NCBI GenBank assembly: GCA_026707585.1
Contig: JAPOWQ010000057.1
Location: 1 to 64,000 of the forward strand
Source: Chloroflexota bacterium
GTDB taxonomy: Bacteria; Chloroflexota; UBA11872
DNA length: 64,000 nucleotides
Direction of reading: 5' to 3'
Shown here one piece after another: positions 33,988 through 43,001 of the stretch. The notes beneath the pieces are model-generated. The model was given only the letters and a program-made list of their open reading frames with translations. It ran no database searches and was not told the DNA's origin. How positions within the stretch are numbered: position 1 is the stretch's first letter; each line of letters opens with the position of its first letter. The translations under genes were made by a program, and so were the position numbers.

Positions 33988-34132
33988 CTAGAAGCCTCGA
34001 CAGCCGGAATCCGTGCCAAGATTGGCCCACTCCCTATGCGGACATCGGGACGAACCAAGCACATGGGTGGAGCCGTAGGGCATTGGCCAAAAGTATATCG
34101 TCGCCGCGCGTGGCGCGCGCACAGGGCGCCTG

Positions 34133-34951
34133 ATGGCTGAGGGCCCGCGCATCCGGCTCATTGCCATGGATCTGGACGGCACCCTGGTCAAGGGCGAGCA
34201 GGGAATCACGCCTCGTGTCCGTCGGGCTATCGACGCCGCGCGCGCCGCCGGGATCGAGGTCACGATCGCCACCGGACGAATGTTCCGGTCCGCGCGCCGC
34301 TTTGCCGATGACTTGCAGGTCACGCTGCCGATCATTTGCTACCAGGGGTCACTGGTTCGAGATCCGGTCACAGGCGTCACGCACCAGCACGACGTGCTGC
34401 CCATCGAGCCCGCACAGGCTGCGGTGCAGTTCGCTCGGCAGCGCGGGCTACACGTCAACGCCTATATCGACGACGAGTTGTATATGGAAGCCGATACACC
34501 CGAAGGCCGCTTCTACGCGGCAAGTTCAGATGTTCCAATTACGTTCGTCGCTGACCTGGCCGCGGCCGTAGCTGTCGGAAGCACCAAGCTGGTGTTTGTG
34601 ATGGATGAAGATCGGGTGCTCGATGCAGTTGCCACGCTGGACGAGCAATTCGGCTCCGACATTCAGGCGACTCGGTCACACCCGCGCTTTGCCGAACTCA
34701 TACGGCGCGACGTGAGCAAGGGGCGCGCGCTGGCCCGCGTGGCCGAGGTGGCCAATGTGCCGATCGAGCAGACGATGGGCATCGGCGACAATCTCAACGA
34801 CCTGACGCTGGTGCAAGCCGCTGGAATCGGCGTCGCTATGGGTGACGCCGATCCGCGGGTTCTCGCAAGCGCGGACTGGATTACCGGCAGCTACGAGGAC
34901 GACGGCGTGGCGCAGGCCCTCGAACGGCTGCTGAACGGAGCGCCGGCCTAA
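34133..34951 (+). CDS. Cof-type HAD-IIB hydrolase
   Basis: 272 aa. HAD motif I LIAMDLDGTLVKG, motif II IATGRMFRSA, motif III Lys in RRDVSKGRAL and motif IV MGIGDNLNDLTLVQAAGIGVAMGDA are all present, with a large C2-type cap between. Such enzymes dephosphorylate sugar phosphates or flavin/nucleotide precursors. The substrate is unknown; the gene has no obvious operon partner, and it is convergent with the sensor-kinase cluster. Confidence 0.93.
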   Translation: MAEGPRIRLIAMDLDGTLVKGEQGITPRVRRAIDAARAAGIEVTIATGRMFRSARRFADDLQVTLPIICYQGSLVRDPVTGVTHQHDVLPIEPAQAAVQFARQRGLHVNAYIDDELYMEADTPEGRFYAASSDVPITFVADLAAAVAVGSTKLVFVMDEDRVLDAVATLDEQFGSDIQATRSHPRFAELIRRDVSKGRALARVAEVANVPIEQTMGIGDNLNDLTLVQAAGIGVAMGDADPRVLASADWITGSYEDDGVAQALERLLNGAPA

Positions 34952-34979
34952 GGCGACAGGCGCTTGCCCGCCGAGTCCC

Positions 34980-37166
34980 TCATGCCGAGGGCGCCAGCAG
35001 GGAATCCGCTTCCTGCTCGGCGGTATCCGAAGGCGGCACCAGCGGCAGGTCGATAATCATCTCGGTACCTTCCCCTTCCTCGACATCGACCCTGATGTGG
35101 CCGCCATGCTGGCGCACGATATCGCTGCACATCGCAAGGCCCAGCCCGGTGCCTTGACCGGTCGGCTTGGTCGTGAAGAAGGGATTGAAGATCTTCTCCA
35201 CGACCTCCGGCGGCATTCCGCCCCCGTTGTCGCGGATGCGGACGTCAATGTGGTCCTCATGCCGGCGCGTCGCCAGCCAGACGATCGGCATGAACGGTTC
35301 CTGCCCGTCGTCTCCCTCGGACGCTTCGCGTCGTTCGTTGGTCGCATAGCAGGAGTTGGCCACCATGTTCAAAAACACGCGGCCCAGGTCCTGCGACACG
35401 ACGTTGAGCTCCCCAACGCTGTCGTCAAAGTCCCGCTCGATGCTGAGCTGGAAGTTCTGATCGGTGCCCCGCGCGCTGTGATAGGCCAGCCGGGCGTATT
35501 CGTCCACCAGCTGGTTGATGTCCGTGGACGATCGGTCGCCGGAGCCGCGGCCCATCGACAGCATGTCTTGCACGATCCGGTTGGCGCGATCCCCATGCGA
35601 TCGAATGCGCTGCAGGTTGTCGGTCAGGTCCTGTGAGACCTCCTCGATAATCTCGCGATCCGCCTCCGGCAGACTGTCGCCGCTCTCTTCCAGAACCTCC
35701 TGGAATTCCTCCAGGAGCTCTTCCGAGGCTTCGGCGAAGTTCTTCACGAAGTTGAGTGGATTGCGAATCTCGTGGGCCACGCCGGCGGTCAACTCACCCA
35801 GCGCCGCCAGCTTTTCACGCATCACAATCTGATCCTGGGCCTTCTGCAGGTCACCCAACACGCTCTCCAACTGTTCGTTCTTGTCCTGCAGTTCGGTCGC
35901 CAGTTTTTCGACCAGGTTCAGGCGCTGAACCTCCAGCGCGTGACGGCGGAAGACCTCCAGGGCCGCGGCCATATCGGCCACCTCGTCGCGGCCGCTCATC
36001 TCCACTCGAGTCTCGAGATCGCCACCGGCCATGCGGACCATCCAGTCGGACAGCATTTGCAACCGGCGCAACAGGAACCGGCCAACGAAGAGCCAGGCAA
36101 TCAGCAGCGCGCCGCCGATGCTGATCGCGCCGATGACCAGCAGCAGGAAGCGTCCCGTGGCAATCGTGTCGGACGAACTCTGGGTCGCCTCATCCGCGCT
36201 GGCGCGGGCCGCGCTCACGAGGCCGTCGACCTCCGCCAGCAGTTCGATGGCCTGGGCCCGATTGCCGGCCAGCAGATCCTGTTGGCGCTCCAACAACGCG
36301 AGCTCCTGTTGAAGGACATCGAAGCCACTGGGATCGCCCGTGCCAACCTCGAAGAGCCGATCGAACAAGGGGACCAGATCGGCGTGGAACGGGGATGCGG
36401 CCAGCCCATTGAGATTGCGCTCGATGCGGCGACTGGAGGCCTCAAACCGCTCGCGCAACGGCTCGATCAGGGCGGGGCTGGACAAGGTGAAAGCGCTGGC
36501 CAGCAGCTGGGTGGCGATGTTGACGTCCGACTGCAACTCCGCCAGGCGCCGGTAGAGGTTGAGTTCGGGCTCGGAGAAGTACACCTGGCGGATCGGGGGG
36601 TCTTCGTCCAACGTCCGCAAGCCCGTCATCGTGTAGAACAACTGATCGTCAAGGGCCGGAACGATCACACCCTCCAGGCTGCTCCGCAGATCCTCCAGTT
36701 CAGTTCGTAGGGCCTGCCGCCTTGCGTTCAACTCGAAGAGTTCGAACCGCTCGCGCTTGATGGTGTCGATATTGGATAGCAGGGTGTCGGCAAAGCGTCG
36801 GAGGCGTTGGGTTCGCTCGGGGTCGCCGGTGCTGCGATTCAGGACGGTAAACAGAACCTCCAGGTCCTGGCGCGAACTCTCAATGCTCTGGGCAACGTCA
36901 TCCACTTCGGCGGCACTTGTGGCCGCTGCCAGCCGCGGCGCGGCCGCCACCAGCGTGCTGCTGTACTGAGCCACGCCGAAGGCGGCGGCCAGTTCGGGCA
37001 CGCTGCCTTCGTTGACCCGGCTCTGCGCTTCGCCGACCTGCGTAAACGATGCCAGGCCAACAACGCTGGCGGCGATGGTCAGCGCGACGGCGCCGCCAAT
37101 GCCGAGATACAACTGCGTGGACAGGCGATAGCGGGCTTCCAGCAGGCGACGCAATCGGGCCAGCAT
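34980..37166 (-). CDS. TorS-shaped sensor histidine kinase
   Basis: 728 aa. An N-terminal transmembrane helix (about 19-43), a roughly 290-residue helical extracytoplasmic sensor domain, a second helix (about 338-362), HAMP (363-415), a coiled coil, HisKA with phospho-acceptor His465 in GVAHEIRNPLNF and a HATPase domain with DNGGGMPPE and GTGLGLAMC. The long helical sensor between two helices recalls TorS, which reads a periplasmic binding protein (TorT). Here the next gene upstream encodes a ligand-binding protein two bases away. Nearby response regulators carry phosphatase or STAS outputs rather than DNA-binding domains. Confidence 0.9.
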   Translation of the reverse strand: MLARLRRLLEARYRLSTQLYLGIGGAVALTIAASVVGLASFTQVGEAQSRVNEGSVPELAAAFGVAQYSSTLVAAAPRLAAATSAAEVDDVAQSIESSRQDLEVLFTVLNRSTGDPERTQRLRRFADTLLSNIDTIKRERFELFELNARRQALRTELEDLRSSLEGVIVPALDDQLFYTMTGLRTLDEDPPIRQVYFSEPELNLYRRLAELQSDVNIATQLLASAFTLSSPALIEPLRERFEASSRRIERNLNGLAASPFHADLVPLFDRLFEVGTGDPSGFDVLQQELALLERQQDLLAGNRAQAIELLAEVDGLVSAARASADEATQSSSDTIATGRFLLLVIGAISIGGALLIAWLFVGRFLLRRLQMLSDWMVRMAGGDLETRVEMSGRDEVADMAAALEVFRRHALEVQRLNLVEKLATELQDKNEQLESVLGDLQKAQDQIVMREKLAALGELTAGVAHEIRNPLNFVKNFAEASEELLEEFQEVLEESGDSLPEADREIIEEVSQDLTDNLQRIRSHGDRANRIVQDMLSMGRGSGDRSSTDINQLVDEYARLAYHSARGTDQNFQLSIERDFDDSVGELNVVSQDLGRVFLNMVANSCYATNERREASEGDDGQEPFMPIVWLATRRHEDHIDVRIRDNGGGMPPEVVEKIFNPFFTTKPTGQGTGLGLAMCSDIVRQHGGHIRVDVEEGEGTEMIIDLPLVPPSDTAEQEADSLLAPSA

Positions 37167-37168
37167 GC

Positions 37169-38452
37169 TTACATGCTCGACAAGCTGGTGACGGCGCGAT
37201 ATCGACCGTCCGCGCCAATCACCGTGAGGAACACCGCGTCGGATCCCTGGTTGTCCGCGCTCTCGAATCGCAGCTTGAAGCCGTCGATCTCCTCGGCGCT
37301 GCGCAAGTTGTTGAGAAAACAGTCACGGCTCAGGTCGGGTCCGCACCGCTCCAGGCCCAGGATGGTCAGACGGCCGGCCAGGTAGCCCTCAAAGGAGACA
37401 AAGCCGGGGACAGCGTCCGGATCGAACGCGGCCAGCGCGCGGTGGTAGGCCTGAACGACCGGCAGCGACGTGTCCGTGGGGAAGGGCACGACCTGGGTCA
37501 CGAACACGCCCGCCCCTTCCGGCCCGAGCTCCTGGGCCAGGGCGTTGCTCCCAACAAACGAGATGGTCATGAACACGGGAATGAAGCCCAGGTGCCGCGA
37601 CCACGCAACCAGGGCAGCCACCGGTTCATAGGCGCCGACCATGATCACGGCTTCCGGCTGGCCTTCACGCAGGTCCAGCAGCGCGGTCTTCACGGCCGTG
37701 GTGTTGCGCGGATACACGCCTACCGCGGCCAGCGTCATGCCCCGGCGCTCCAGGGCGGCCTGCACGCCGTTATAGCCAGCGCGCCCGTAGGAATCGTCCT
37801 GGTACAGCAGGGCGATTCGCGAGATTCCCAGGTCCCTGGTTAGCCGATCCACCATCTCCTCTGTTTCCTGGTTATAGGAAGCCCGGAGATTGATCACCAC
37901 GTCGTGCAGATCCTCGCCGCGTAGAAACCCCGCGCCGGTGAACGGGGCCAGGTACGGCGTGTTGGCCTCGACAGCTACGGGCACTGCGGAACGCGAGGTG
38001 GGCGTGCCGACGGCGCCGATCAGCGCAAAGACGTCTTCTTGCTCGATGAGCTGCTTGGTATTCGTAACCGCGGCCTCGGGCTCGTACGCGTCGTCCAGCG
38101 TCGTCAGCTCCAGGCGCCGTCCGTGCACGCCCCCCGCCGCGTTCGCCTCCTCAAATGCGGCCTGGATGCCGAGCCGCATGTTCAGGCCCAACTCGCTGGC
38201 CGGACCGCTGAACGCGGCCGACTGGCCGAACAGCACGCGCTCGGCGGATACGCCGGGAGCCGACGAGGAGGCTTCGGTACTGGCGACGGCCGTGGGGTCC
38301 AGCGTGCCGGCGGTAAGTGCCGGCGGCGACGTCGACGTGTCGGCCGATGGGACCGCGACCAGCACCACCCAGAGCACGATGCCCAGGGCCGCAAGACCCC
38401 CAACCCCAAGTGCAAGGAGGCTGGCCCTGCGCGAGCGGGCGATTCGGTTCAT
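37169..38452 (-). CDS. Periplasmic ligand-binding protein (Peripla_BP_6, LivJ-like)
   Basis: 427 aa. One N-terminal hydrophobic segment (LLALGVGGLAALGIVLWVVLVAV), a Ser/Thr-rich linker, then the type I periplasmic-binding fold: VLFGQSAAFSGPASELGLNMRLGIQAAFEEANAAGGVHGRRLEL in the classic LivJ order, and later VFALIGAVGTPTSRSAVPVA. No ABC permease or ATPase genes are near. It is encoded four bases into the preceding ATPase gene and two bases before the kinase, so it is more likely a sensory subunit than a transport protein. Ligands in this family are amino acids, amides and similar small molecules. Confidence 0.88.
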   Translation of the reverse strand: MNRIARSRRASLLALGVGGLAALGIVLWVVLVAVPSADTSTSPPALTAGTLDPTAVASTEASSSAPGVSAERVLFGQSAAFSGPASELGLNMRLGIQAAFEEANAAGGVHGRRLELTTLDDAYEPEAAVTNTKQLIEQEDVFALIGAVGTPTSRSAVPVAVEANTPYLAPFTGAGFLRGEDLHDVVINLRASYNQETEEMVDRLTRDLGISRIALLYQDDSYGRAGYNGVQAALERRGMTLAAVGVYPRNTTAVKTALLDLREGQPEAVIMVGAYEPVAALVAWSRHLGFIPVFMTISFVGSNALAQELGPEGAGVFVTQVVPFPTDTSLPVVQAYHRALAAFDPDAVPGFVSFEGYLAGRLTILGLERCGPDLSRDCFLNNLRSAEEIDGFKLRFESADNQGSDAVFLTVIGADGRYRAVTSLSSM

Positions 38453-38871
38453 TCCGCTCGATAGGCGACGAGCGTCAGGTGATTGCGGCCTTCTTCCCGC
38501 CGGTAGGTCAACTCGTCCATCAGCTTGCGTACCAGGAACACGCCCAGCCCCCCGATGGGCCGCTCCTCCATCGGAGCGTTCACGTCCGGGACGGGAGCAT
38601 CGGTCAGCGGGTCAAACGGCTTTCCGTCGTCCACCATCTCGATCGTCAGCGCATCCTCGGTGGAACTAAACGTGAACGAGATGTCGTGCAGCCCGCCGTC
38701 GTGGCCGTGGTTAATAGTGTTGATTGCCAACTCTTCCAGCACCAGGTTGACCTTGCCCACCAGGGCCGGCGACCAGTTGTCCTCCTCGCCCAGGTTCTCC
38801 ACGGCCTCGGTGAGCCGGTTCAGTTCTTCAAGCCTGGTCTCAATCGTCACGATGCGCGTGAGACCCATCAC
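38449..38871 (-). CDS. RsbW/SpoIIAB-like ATP-binding regulatory protein
   Basis: 140 aa GHKL-type single domain. N-box VLEELAINTINHG, G1 box VDDGKPFDP and G2 box GGLGVFLVRKLMDEL are intact, with no phospho-His domain, as in anti-sigma kinases of partner switches. It overlaps the phosphatase upstream (ATGA) and the binding-protein gene downstream (ATGA). Expected role: to phosphorylate or bind the STAS proteins encoded above. No sigma factor lies nearby to be its second partner. Confidence 0.9.
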   Translation of the reverse strand: MMGLTRIVTIETRLEELNRLTEAVENLGEEDNWSPALVGKVNLVLEELAINTINHGHDGGLHDISFTFSSTEDALTIEMVDDGKPFDPLTDAPVPDVNAPMEERPIGGLGVFLVRKLMDELTYRREEGRNHLTLVAYRAE

Positions 38872-40037
38872 CCACCTCCCGTGCGGCGAAAGGTCAGGCA
38901 GGTAGTGTCGTCCGACGCCGGGTTGTCGCCCACGAACTCGCTGACGGCGTCAAACACCACCTCGTTGGCCGCCTCGGCATCGCTCCCCGGGTCTGCCGCC
39001 ACCGCCGCGCGCAGCCGCTCCAGCCCGAACTGTTCTTCGGTGCTGTCCATGGCTTCGCTGACGCCATCGGTATACAGCACGATGGTGTCGCCCGGTTCCA
39101 GGAAGACGCTGTTTTGCCGATATTCCAGGTCGGGCAACAGGCCCAGCGCAATACCTCCTGTCAGCGGAAGGTTCGTTGAACTGCCGCCGGGTTTCACCAG
39201 GAGCGGCGGGTCGTGCCCGCCGCTGGCATAGACGAACTCACCGGTCTCCGGGTTGTACTCCGCGTAGAGCACCGTCACGAACATCTCGGTTTCGTTGTCT
39301 TCGTACAGCAGGTTGTTGACCTCGCGCAGCACGTCGCCTGGCCCGCCGGAGCCAATCGCGGCGCCTTTGATCAGGGTGCGTGTCGACATCATGAACAGGG
39401 CGGCGGGTACGCCCTTGTCGGATACATCGGCGACCGTCATGCCGAGGCGCTCGTTCTCCAGCGATACAACGTCAAAGAAGTCGCCGCCGACACTGCGCGC
39501 CGGCTCCATGTTGGCGAAGATCTGATAGTGAGCGCTCTGGGGAAAGTGCGTGGGGAGGATTGACTGCTGCATTTTGCTGGCGACGCTCAACTCGTTCTGC
39601 AGCGCCACCAGCTGATCGCGCGACGCCAGCGCCTCCCGCCACTCCATCAGGTGTTGCAGCGTCCTGTCGATCGTCACCCGCAGGTCGCGAAAGTCGATGG
39701 GCTTGGTGACGAAATCGAACGCCCCGCGGTTCATCGCGGTGCGGATGTTCTCCATATCGCCGTAGGCGGAAACGATGATGGATCGAATATTCGGATCGAC
39801 TTTGGGGATCTGCTGCAGCAGCGTTAGCCCGTCCATCTCCGGCATGTTGATGTCCGAAACCACCATGTCGATGTCGTCTTCTGCGTGCAGCCGATCCAGG
39901 GCCTGCACCCCGTTGCGGGCAAAGACGAACTCGTACTGACCGCGCCGGATATTGCGCCGCATGCGCTGCAGCATCAGCGGCTCAAGATCCGGCTCGTCGT
40001 CAACGACCAGGATCTTGTAAGGGGGCTTGACTACCAC
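38868..40037 (-). CDS. Response regulator with PP2C (SpoIIE/RsbU-type) phosphatase output
   Basis: 389 aa. Receiver domain at about 8-130 with phospho-acceptor Asp62 ([13 protein letters not shown]) and Lys in FVTKPID. A coiled-coil linker (ASRDQLVALQNELSVASKMQQSI) leads to the PP2C-type domain with GGDFFDVV, VADVSDKGVPAALFM, ASGGHDPPLL and VLYTDGVSEA. This architecture (REC-PP2C) dephosphorylates STAS antagonist proteins when activated, so the kinase at 34980 is the probable upstream partner. The receiver is strongly similar to that of the REC-STAS protein next door. Confidence 0.94.
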   Translation of the reverse strand: MVVKPPYKILVVDDEPDLEPLMLQRMRRNIRRGQYEFVFARNGVQALDRLHAEDDIDMVVSDINMPEMDGLTLLQQIPKVDPNIRSIIVSAYGDMENIRTAMNRGAFDFVTKPIDFRDLRVTIDRTLQHLMEWREALASRDQLVALQNELSVASKMQQSILPTHFPQSAHYQIFANMEPARSVGGDFFDVVSLENERLGMTVADVSDKGVPAALFMMSTRTLIKGAAIGSGGPGDVLREVNNLLYEDNETEMFVTVLYAEYNPETGEFVYASGGHDPPLLVKPGGSSTNLPLTGGIALGLLPDLEYRQNSVFLEPGDTIVLYTDGVSEAMDSTEEQFGLERLRAAVAADPGSDAEAANEVVFDAVSEFVGDNPASDDTTCLTFRRTGGG

Positions 40038-40046
40038 GATTTCACC

Positions 40047-40997
40047 CTATCGTTTCCCAGCAGGCGCATCGGCTTCCACGGGGGCAAGAGGCGTCCTGCT
40101 TGTGCACGCGGCCAGCGCCTCGGCTTGGGTGTCACACACCGGAATGATCTGATCGAAGCCGCTGACGTTGAAGACTCGATGCACGTCATCGGTGACCGAG
40201 CAGATGCCAAGCTCGGCGCCCTGCTGGCGCAACGATTTTGCCAGACCCAGCACGACGCGGAGCCCCGCACTGCTGATGTATTCGAGCTGACGGCAGTCCA
40301 GAATCATCGCCGTTTCGCAGGCTTTTCTCACGACCGTCACGGCTGTTTCGAACCGCCGGATCGTCGTGGCGTCCACGCGCCCTTCCACTGCCACCACAAC
40401 CACCCCGTCCGGCGTTGCACTCAGCACGGCCAGCTTGACTTGACCTCCGGAAGACGGCGCGCGTCCCTCCACGTCATCGGCGTACAGGCCATCGGGCTCC
40501 ATGTGGATCAAGACCGGAGACCCGACCAGCGACTCGGCCGACGTGGCAGGTCCGGACCCCGGCATCCCCTCCGCGGACCCATCGCCTGGCGCCTTACGGC
40601 GCATGAGCGCCCGGTGTTCCAGGGCCCGCTCGATCGTGGCGCGCAGATCCTTGAAGTCGATGGGCTTGGTGACGAAGTCAAACGCCCCGCGGTTCATGGC
40701 CGACCTGATGTTGTCGATGTCCCCGTACGCCGTAACGATCACTGAGCGGATCTCAGGGTCCACGTCCGGAATCTGCTGGAGCAGGGTCAGCCCGTCCATC
40801 TCCGGCATATTGATGTCCGAGAGGACAATGTCGATGTCGTTCTCCCGCAGCCGCTCCAGCGCCTCCACGCCGTTGCGGGCAAAGACAAACTCGAATTGAC
40901 CGTTGCGGATGCTGCGGCGCATCCGCTGCCGCATCAGAACCTCCAGGTCGGCCTCGTCGTCAACAACCAGGATCTTGGCAGGGGCGCCCACCTCCAT
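40047..40997 (-). CDS. Response regulator fused to a STAS (anti-anti-sigma) domain
   Basis: 316 aa from the ATG at 40997; a GTG two codons upstream is possible. Receiver at about 8-130 with Asp61 in [12 protein letters not shown], a poorly conserved linker of about 70 residues, then a STAS domain with [13 protein letters not shown] and the phosphorylatable Ser region [16 protein letters not shown], ending [24 protein letters not shown] fusions are uncommon; this one could be switched by the kinase as well as by the RsbW-like ATPase. It lies 9 bases upstream of the phosphatase gene. Confidence 0.9.
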   Translation of the reverse strand: MEVGAPAKILVVDDEADLEVLMRQRMRRSIRNGQFEFVFARNGVEALERLRENDIDIVLSDINMPEMDGLTLLQQIPDVDPEIRSVIVTAYGDIDNIRSAMNRGAFDFVTKPIDFKDLRATIERALEHRALMRRKAPGDGSAEGMPGSGPATSAESLVGSPVLIHMEPDGLYADDVEGRAPSSGGQVKLAVLSATPDGVVVVAVEGRVDATTIRRFETAVTVVRKACETAMILDCRQLEYISSAGLRVVLGLAKSLRQQGAELGICSVTDDVHRVFNVSGFDQIIPVCDTQAEALAACTSRTPLAPVEADAPAGKR

Positions 40998-41064
40998 GGT
41001 CACGCCCAGAGGCTCGCAGGGAGGGCGCCCGGACCGGGCGCCGTTGCGCGTGTATTGGTGGCCG

Positions 41065-41409
41065 CTATCGCGCGCATGCGGCGAGAGCCTCGGCCTGGGA
41101 GTCGTGCACGGGAATGATCTGATCAAATCCGCTCACCTCAAAGACCTTGCGGAGGGAATCCGGCACGGAGCAGACCGTCAGCGTGCCGCCTTTTCGCGCC
41201 TGGGCCTTGGTAAGTCCCAGCAGGACGCGAAGCGCCGCACTGCTGATGTACGTCAAGTCCGCCAGATCCAACACCATGCCCTGCGGGCCGGCGTCGGCCA
41301 CGGCACCCAGCACGCGCTGGAATCGTTGGGCAGTGGAGCCGTCCACCCGGCCCTCAATCGCGACAATCATCACCCCACTGCCGGTGACATTCACCACGTT
41401 CACGTTCAC
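41065..41409 (-). CDS. STAS-domain anti-sigma factor antagonist
   Basis: 114 aa from the GTG at 41409. SpoIIAA-like: [13 protein letters not shown] at the N-terminus, [21 protein letters not shown] with the likely phospho-Ser, and the tail [20 protein letters not shown]. It is one of three related STAS modules in a row. The tail shared by all three suggests local duplication. Same strand as the REC-STAS gene, 67 bases upstream of it. Confidence 0.92.
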   Translation of the reverse strand: MNVNVVNVTGSGVMIVAIEGRVDGSTAQRFQRVLGAVADAGPQGMVLDLADLTYISSAALRVLLGLTKAQARKGGTLTVCSVPDSLRKVFEVSGFDQIIPVHDSQAEALAACAR

Positions 41410-41524
41410 GTCGTCTCTCAGTTCCTGCCGACACTTAACAGGACATTCCTCTCGGCTGTCCTGGTGCCGTTCGCCCGGTCGCTCGCGGATCGGCCACATC
41501 GCCGTCCGCCACGCACACCGGGGC

Positions 41525-41869
41525 TCAGCTCTTGCGGGCGGCGAGCGCTTCGGCCTGCGTGGCGTGAATGGGAATGATCTGGTCGAAGCCGCTAACGCTG
41601 AAGATCTCCCGAATCGGGTCCGAGAGCGAACAGATGGACAGCGCGGCGTCCTTGCGCTGCAGGGACTTGGCCGCCAGCAGGATCACCCGCAGCCCCGCGC
41701 TGCTGATGTAGGTGAGCCGCTCCATGTCCAGAATCACCGCCTGGTCGCTGGCCTCGATCACGGCCTCCAGGGCGCTCTGGAAGTCGCGGGCGTTGGTGCC
41801 GTCCACTCGGCCATCCGCCGTCACGACGATGGCGTTGTCGTTCCACGCCCACTCGGTGCTAACGCTCAT
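41525..41869 (-). CDS. STAS-domain anti-sigma factor antagonist
   Basis: 114 aa. Motifs [36 protein letters not shown] and the shared C-terminal [17 protein letters not shown] mark it as a paralogue of the STAS protein at 41065 and the STAS half of the 40047 protein. The ATG at 41869 overlaps the stop of a possible small upstream frame (ATGA). It is the outermost member of the signalling cluster and may be transcribed first. Confidence 0.92.
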   Translation of the reverse strand: MSVSTEWAWNDNAIVVTADGRVDGTNARDFQSALEAVIEASDQAVILDMERLTYISSAGLRVILLAAKSLQRKDAALSICSLSDPIREIFSVSGFDQIIPIHATQAEALAARKS

Positions 41870-42060
41870 GGGATTCGTCTCCTTGCCTGCTCCAGCAGTC
41901 TCCCACGCTTGGGGGCCGAGTGCACAATCAGCTCAGAGAGCGCTTCGCCGGCCCATGTCGCGCAGAGTTCGAGGCCACCACTGCCCACTGGCCCACTGCC
42001 TACCGCAACGCCCACGACACCAGAGCCCGAGACGTGAATCTCAGTATTCGATATCGGCAT
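41866..42060 (-). CDS. Possible small protein upstream of the STAS genes
   Basis: 64 codons, stop overlapping the start of the STAS gene by ATGA, which is what translational coupling looks like. The first residues (HVSGSGVVGVAVGSG) faintly recall a STAS first strand ([13 protein letters not shown]), but the rest does not follow the domain. It may be a degraded STAS start, a leader peptide, or no gene at all. Confidence 0.3.
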   Translation of the reverse strand: MPISNTEIHVSGSGVVGVAVGSGPVGSGGLELCATWAGEALSELIVHSAPKRGRLLEQARRRIP

Positions 42061-42326
42061 GGTAGACAGAACGATTTGGCCTTATGCGGGCGACAGTACC
42101 GCCAACATGCGAATAGGTTCGCGTAGCCTAGCAGATACCAGTGTTTCCGGATGCTCCGACACGACCGGACCGCGCTATCCCGACCAGGGTGCCCGGGTCG
42201 GCTTGCACTCGACAGTCGCGGCCTGGCACGAAATATCATCTGGCCTGGCAGCACTGTTGCCACCCGGTCGATGCGCGACCGGCGACTGACCATTCGGCGT
42301 GCCGAGGAGTTCAATCGCCCACACTT

Positions 42327-43001
42327 ATGGCTGGACCGTTCAACCCGTCCGACGCCGCGCCCCCCCCAAGTGACCGCATGGCCTCAACAGCCGCTCTCAC
42401 TCGTTGCGCCGCACTGCTGGCGGGCGGTGGCGTTGCCGCCATCCCCACGGACACGCTTTATGGACTGGCCGCCAGTATCCGCGCTCCCGAGGCTGTGGCG
42501 CGCATCCTCCGCATCAAGACCCGCGACCCCGGCGCCGGCATCCCGATTCTTGTCGAAAGCGCGGCGCAGGCCGCGCAGATCGCCAACCTGTCGCCAGCGG
42601 CTCGTCGCCTGGCCCGCGCCTTTTGGCCAGGTGCCTTAACCCTGGTGCTACCCGCCCGGCCGGGCGTCGACCGGCGGCTGCTCGGCCCAGAGCGAACAGT
42701 GGGCGTGCGCGTTCCCGCTTCCGGCGTCGTGCGCGAACTGATACGCCTCGTCGGTGCCCCCCTGACGGGCACCAGCGCCAACCTGCACAACCAACCGCCG
42801 CCCATCACCGCCCAGGCGGCCACCCAGGCGGTCGGAACCCTGGTGGACCTGGTATTGGATGGCGGCCCAGGCGCCGGCGCGCCCTCCACGGTAATCGACA
42901 TGGCGCAAGATCCACCACTGATCCTGCGCGCCGGTGCCGTGGACGCCCCCAGCATTCAGGCCGTGGTGCCCGCGGTTCGCCCCTCCGGCGACGGTGGCTG
43001 A
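42327..43001 (+). CDS. Sua5/YrdC/TsaC-type L-threonylcarbamoyladenylate synthase
   Basis: About 224 aa. The N-terminal GGVAAIPTDTLYGLAAS, then RILRIKTRDPGAGIPILVES, LARAFWPGALTLVLPA, VGVRVPA and TSANLHNQPP blocks are the family landmarks. It makes threonylcarbamoyl-AMP for the universal tRNA t6A37 modification. Two in-frame ATGs are possible, at 42327 and 42378; neither has a strong ribosome binding site. A small gene follows with its ATG sharing one base with this stop. Confidence 0.92.
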   Translation: MAGPFNPSDAAPPPSDRMASTAALTRCAALLAGGGVAAIPTDTLYGLAASIRAPEAVARILRIKTRDPGAGIPILVESAAQAAQIANLSPAARRLARAFWPGALTLVLPARPGVDRRLLGPERTVGVRVPASGVVRELIRLVGAPLTGTSANLHNQPPPITAQAATQAVGTLVDLVLDGGPGAGAPSTVIDMAQDPPLILRAGAVDAPSIQAVVPAVRPSGDGG

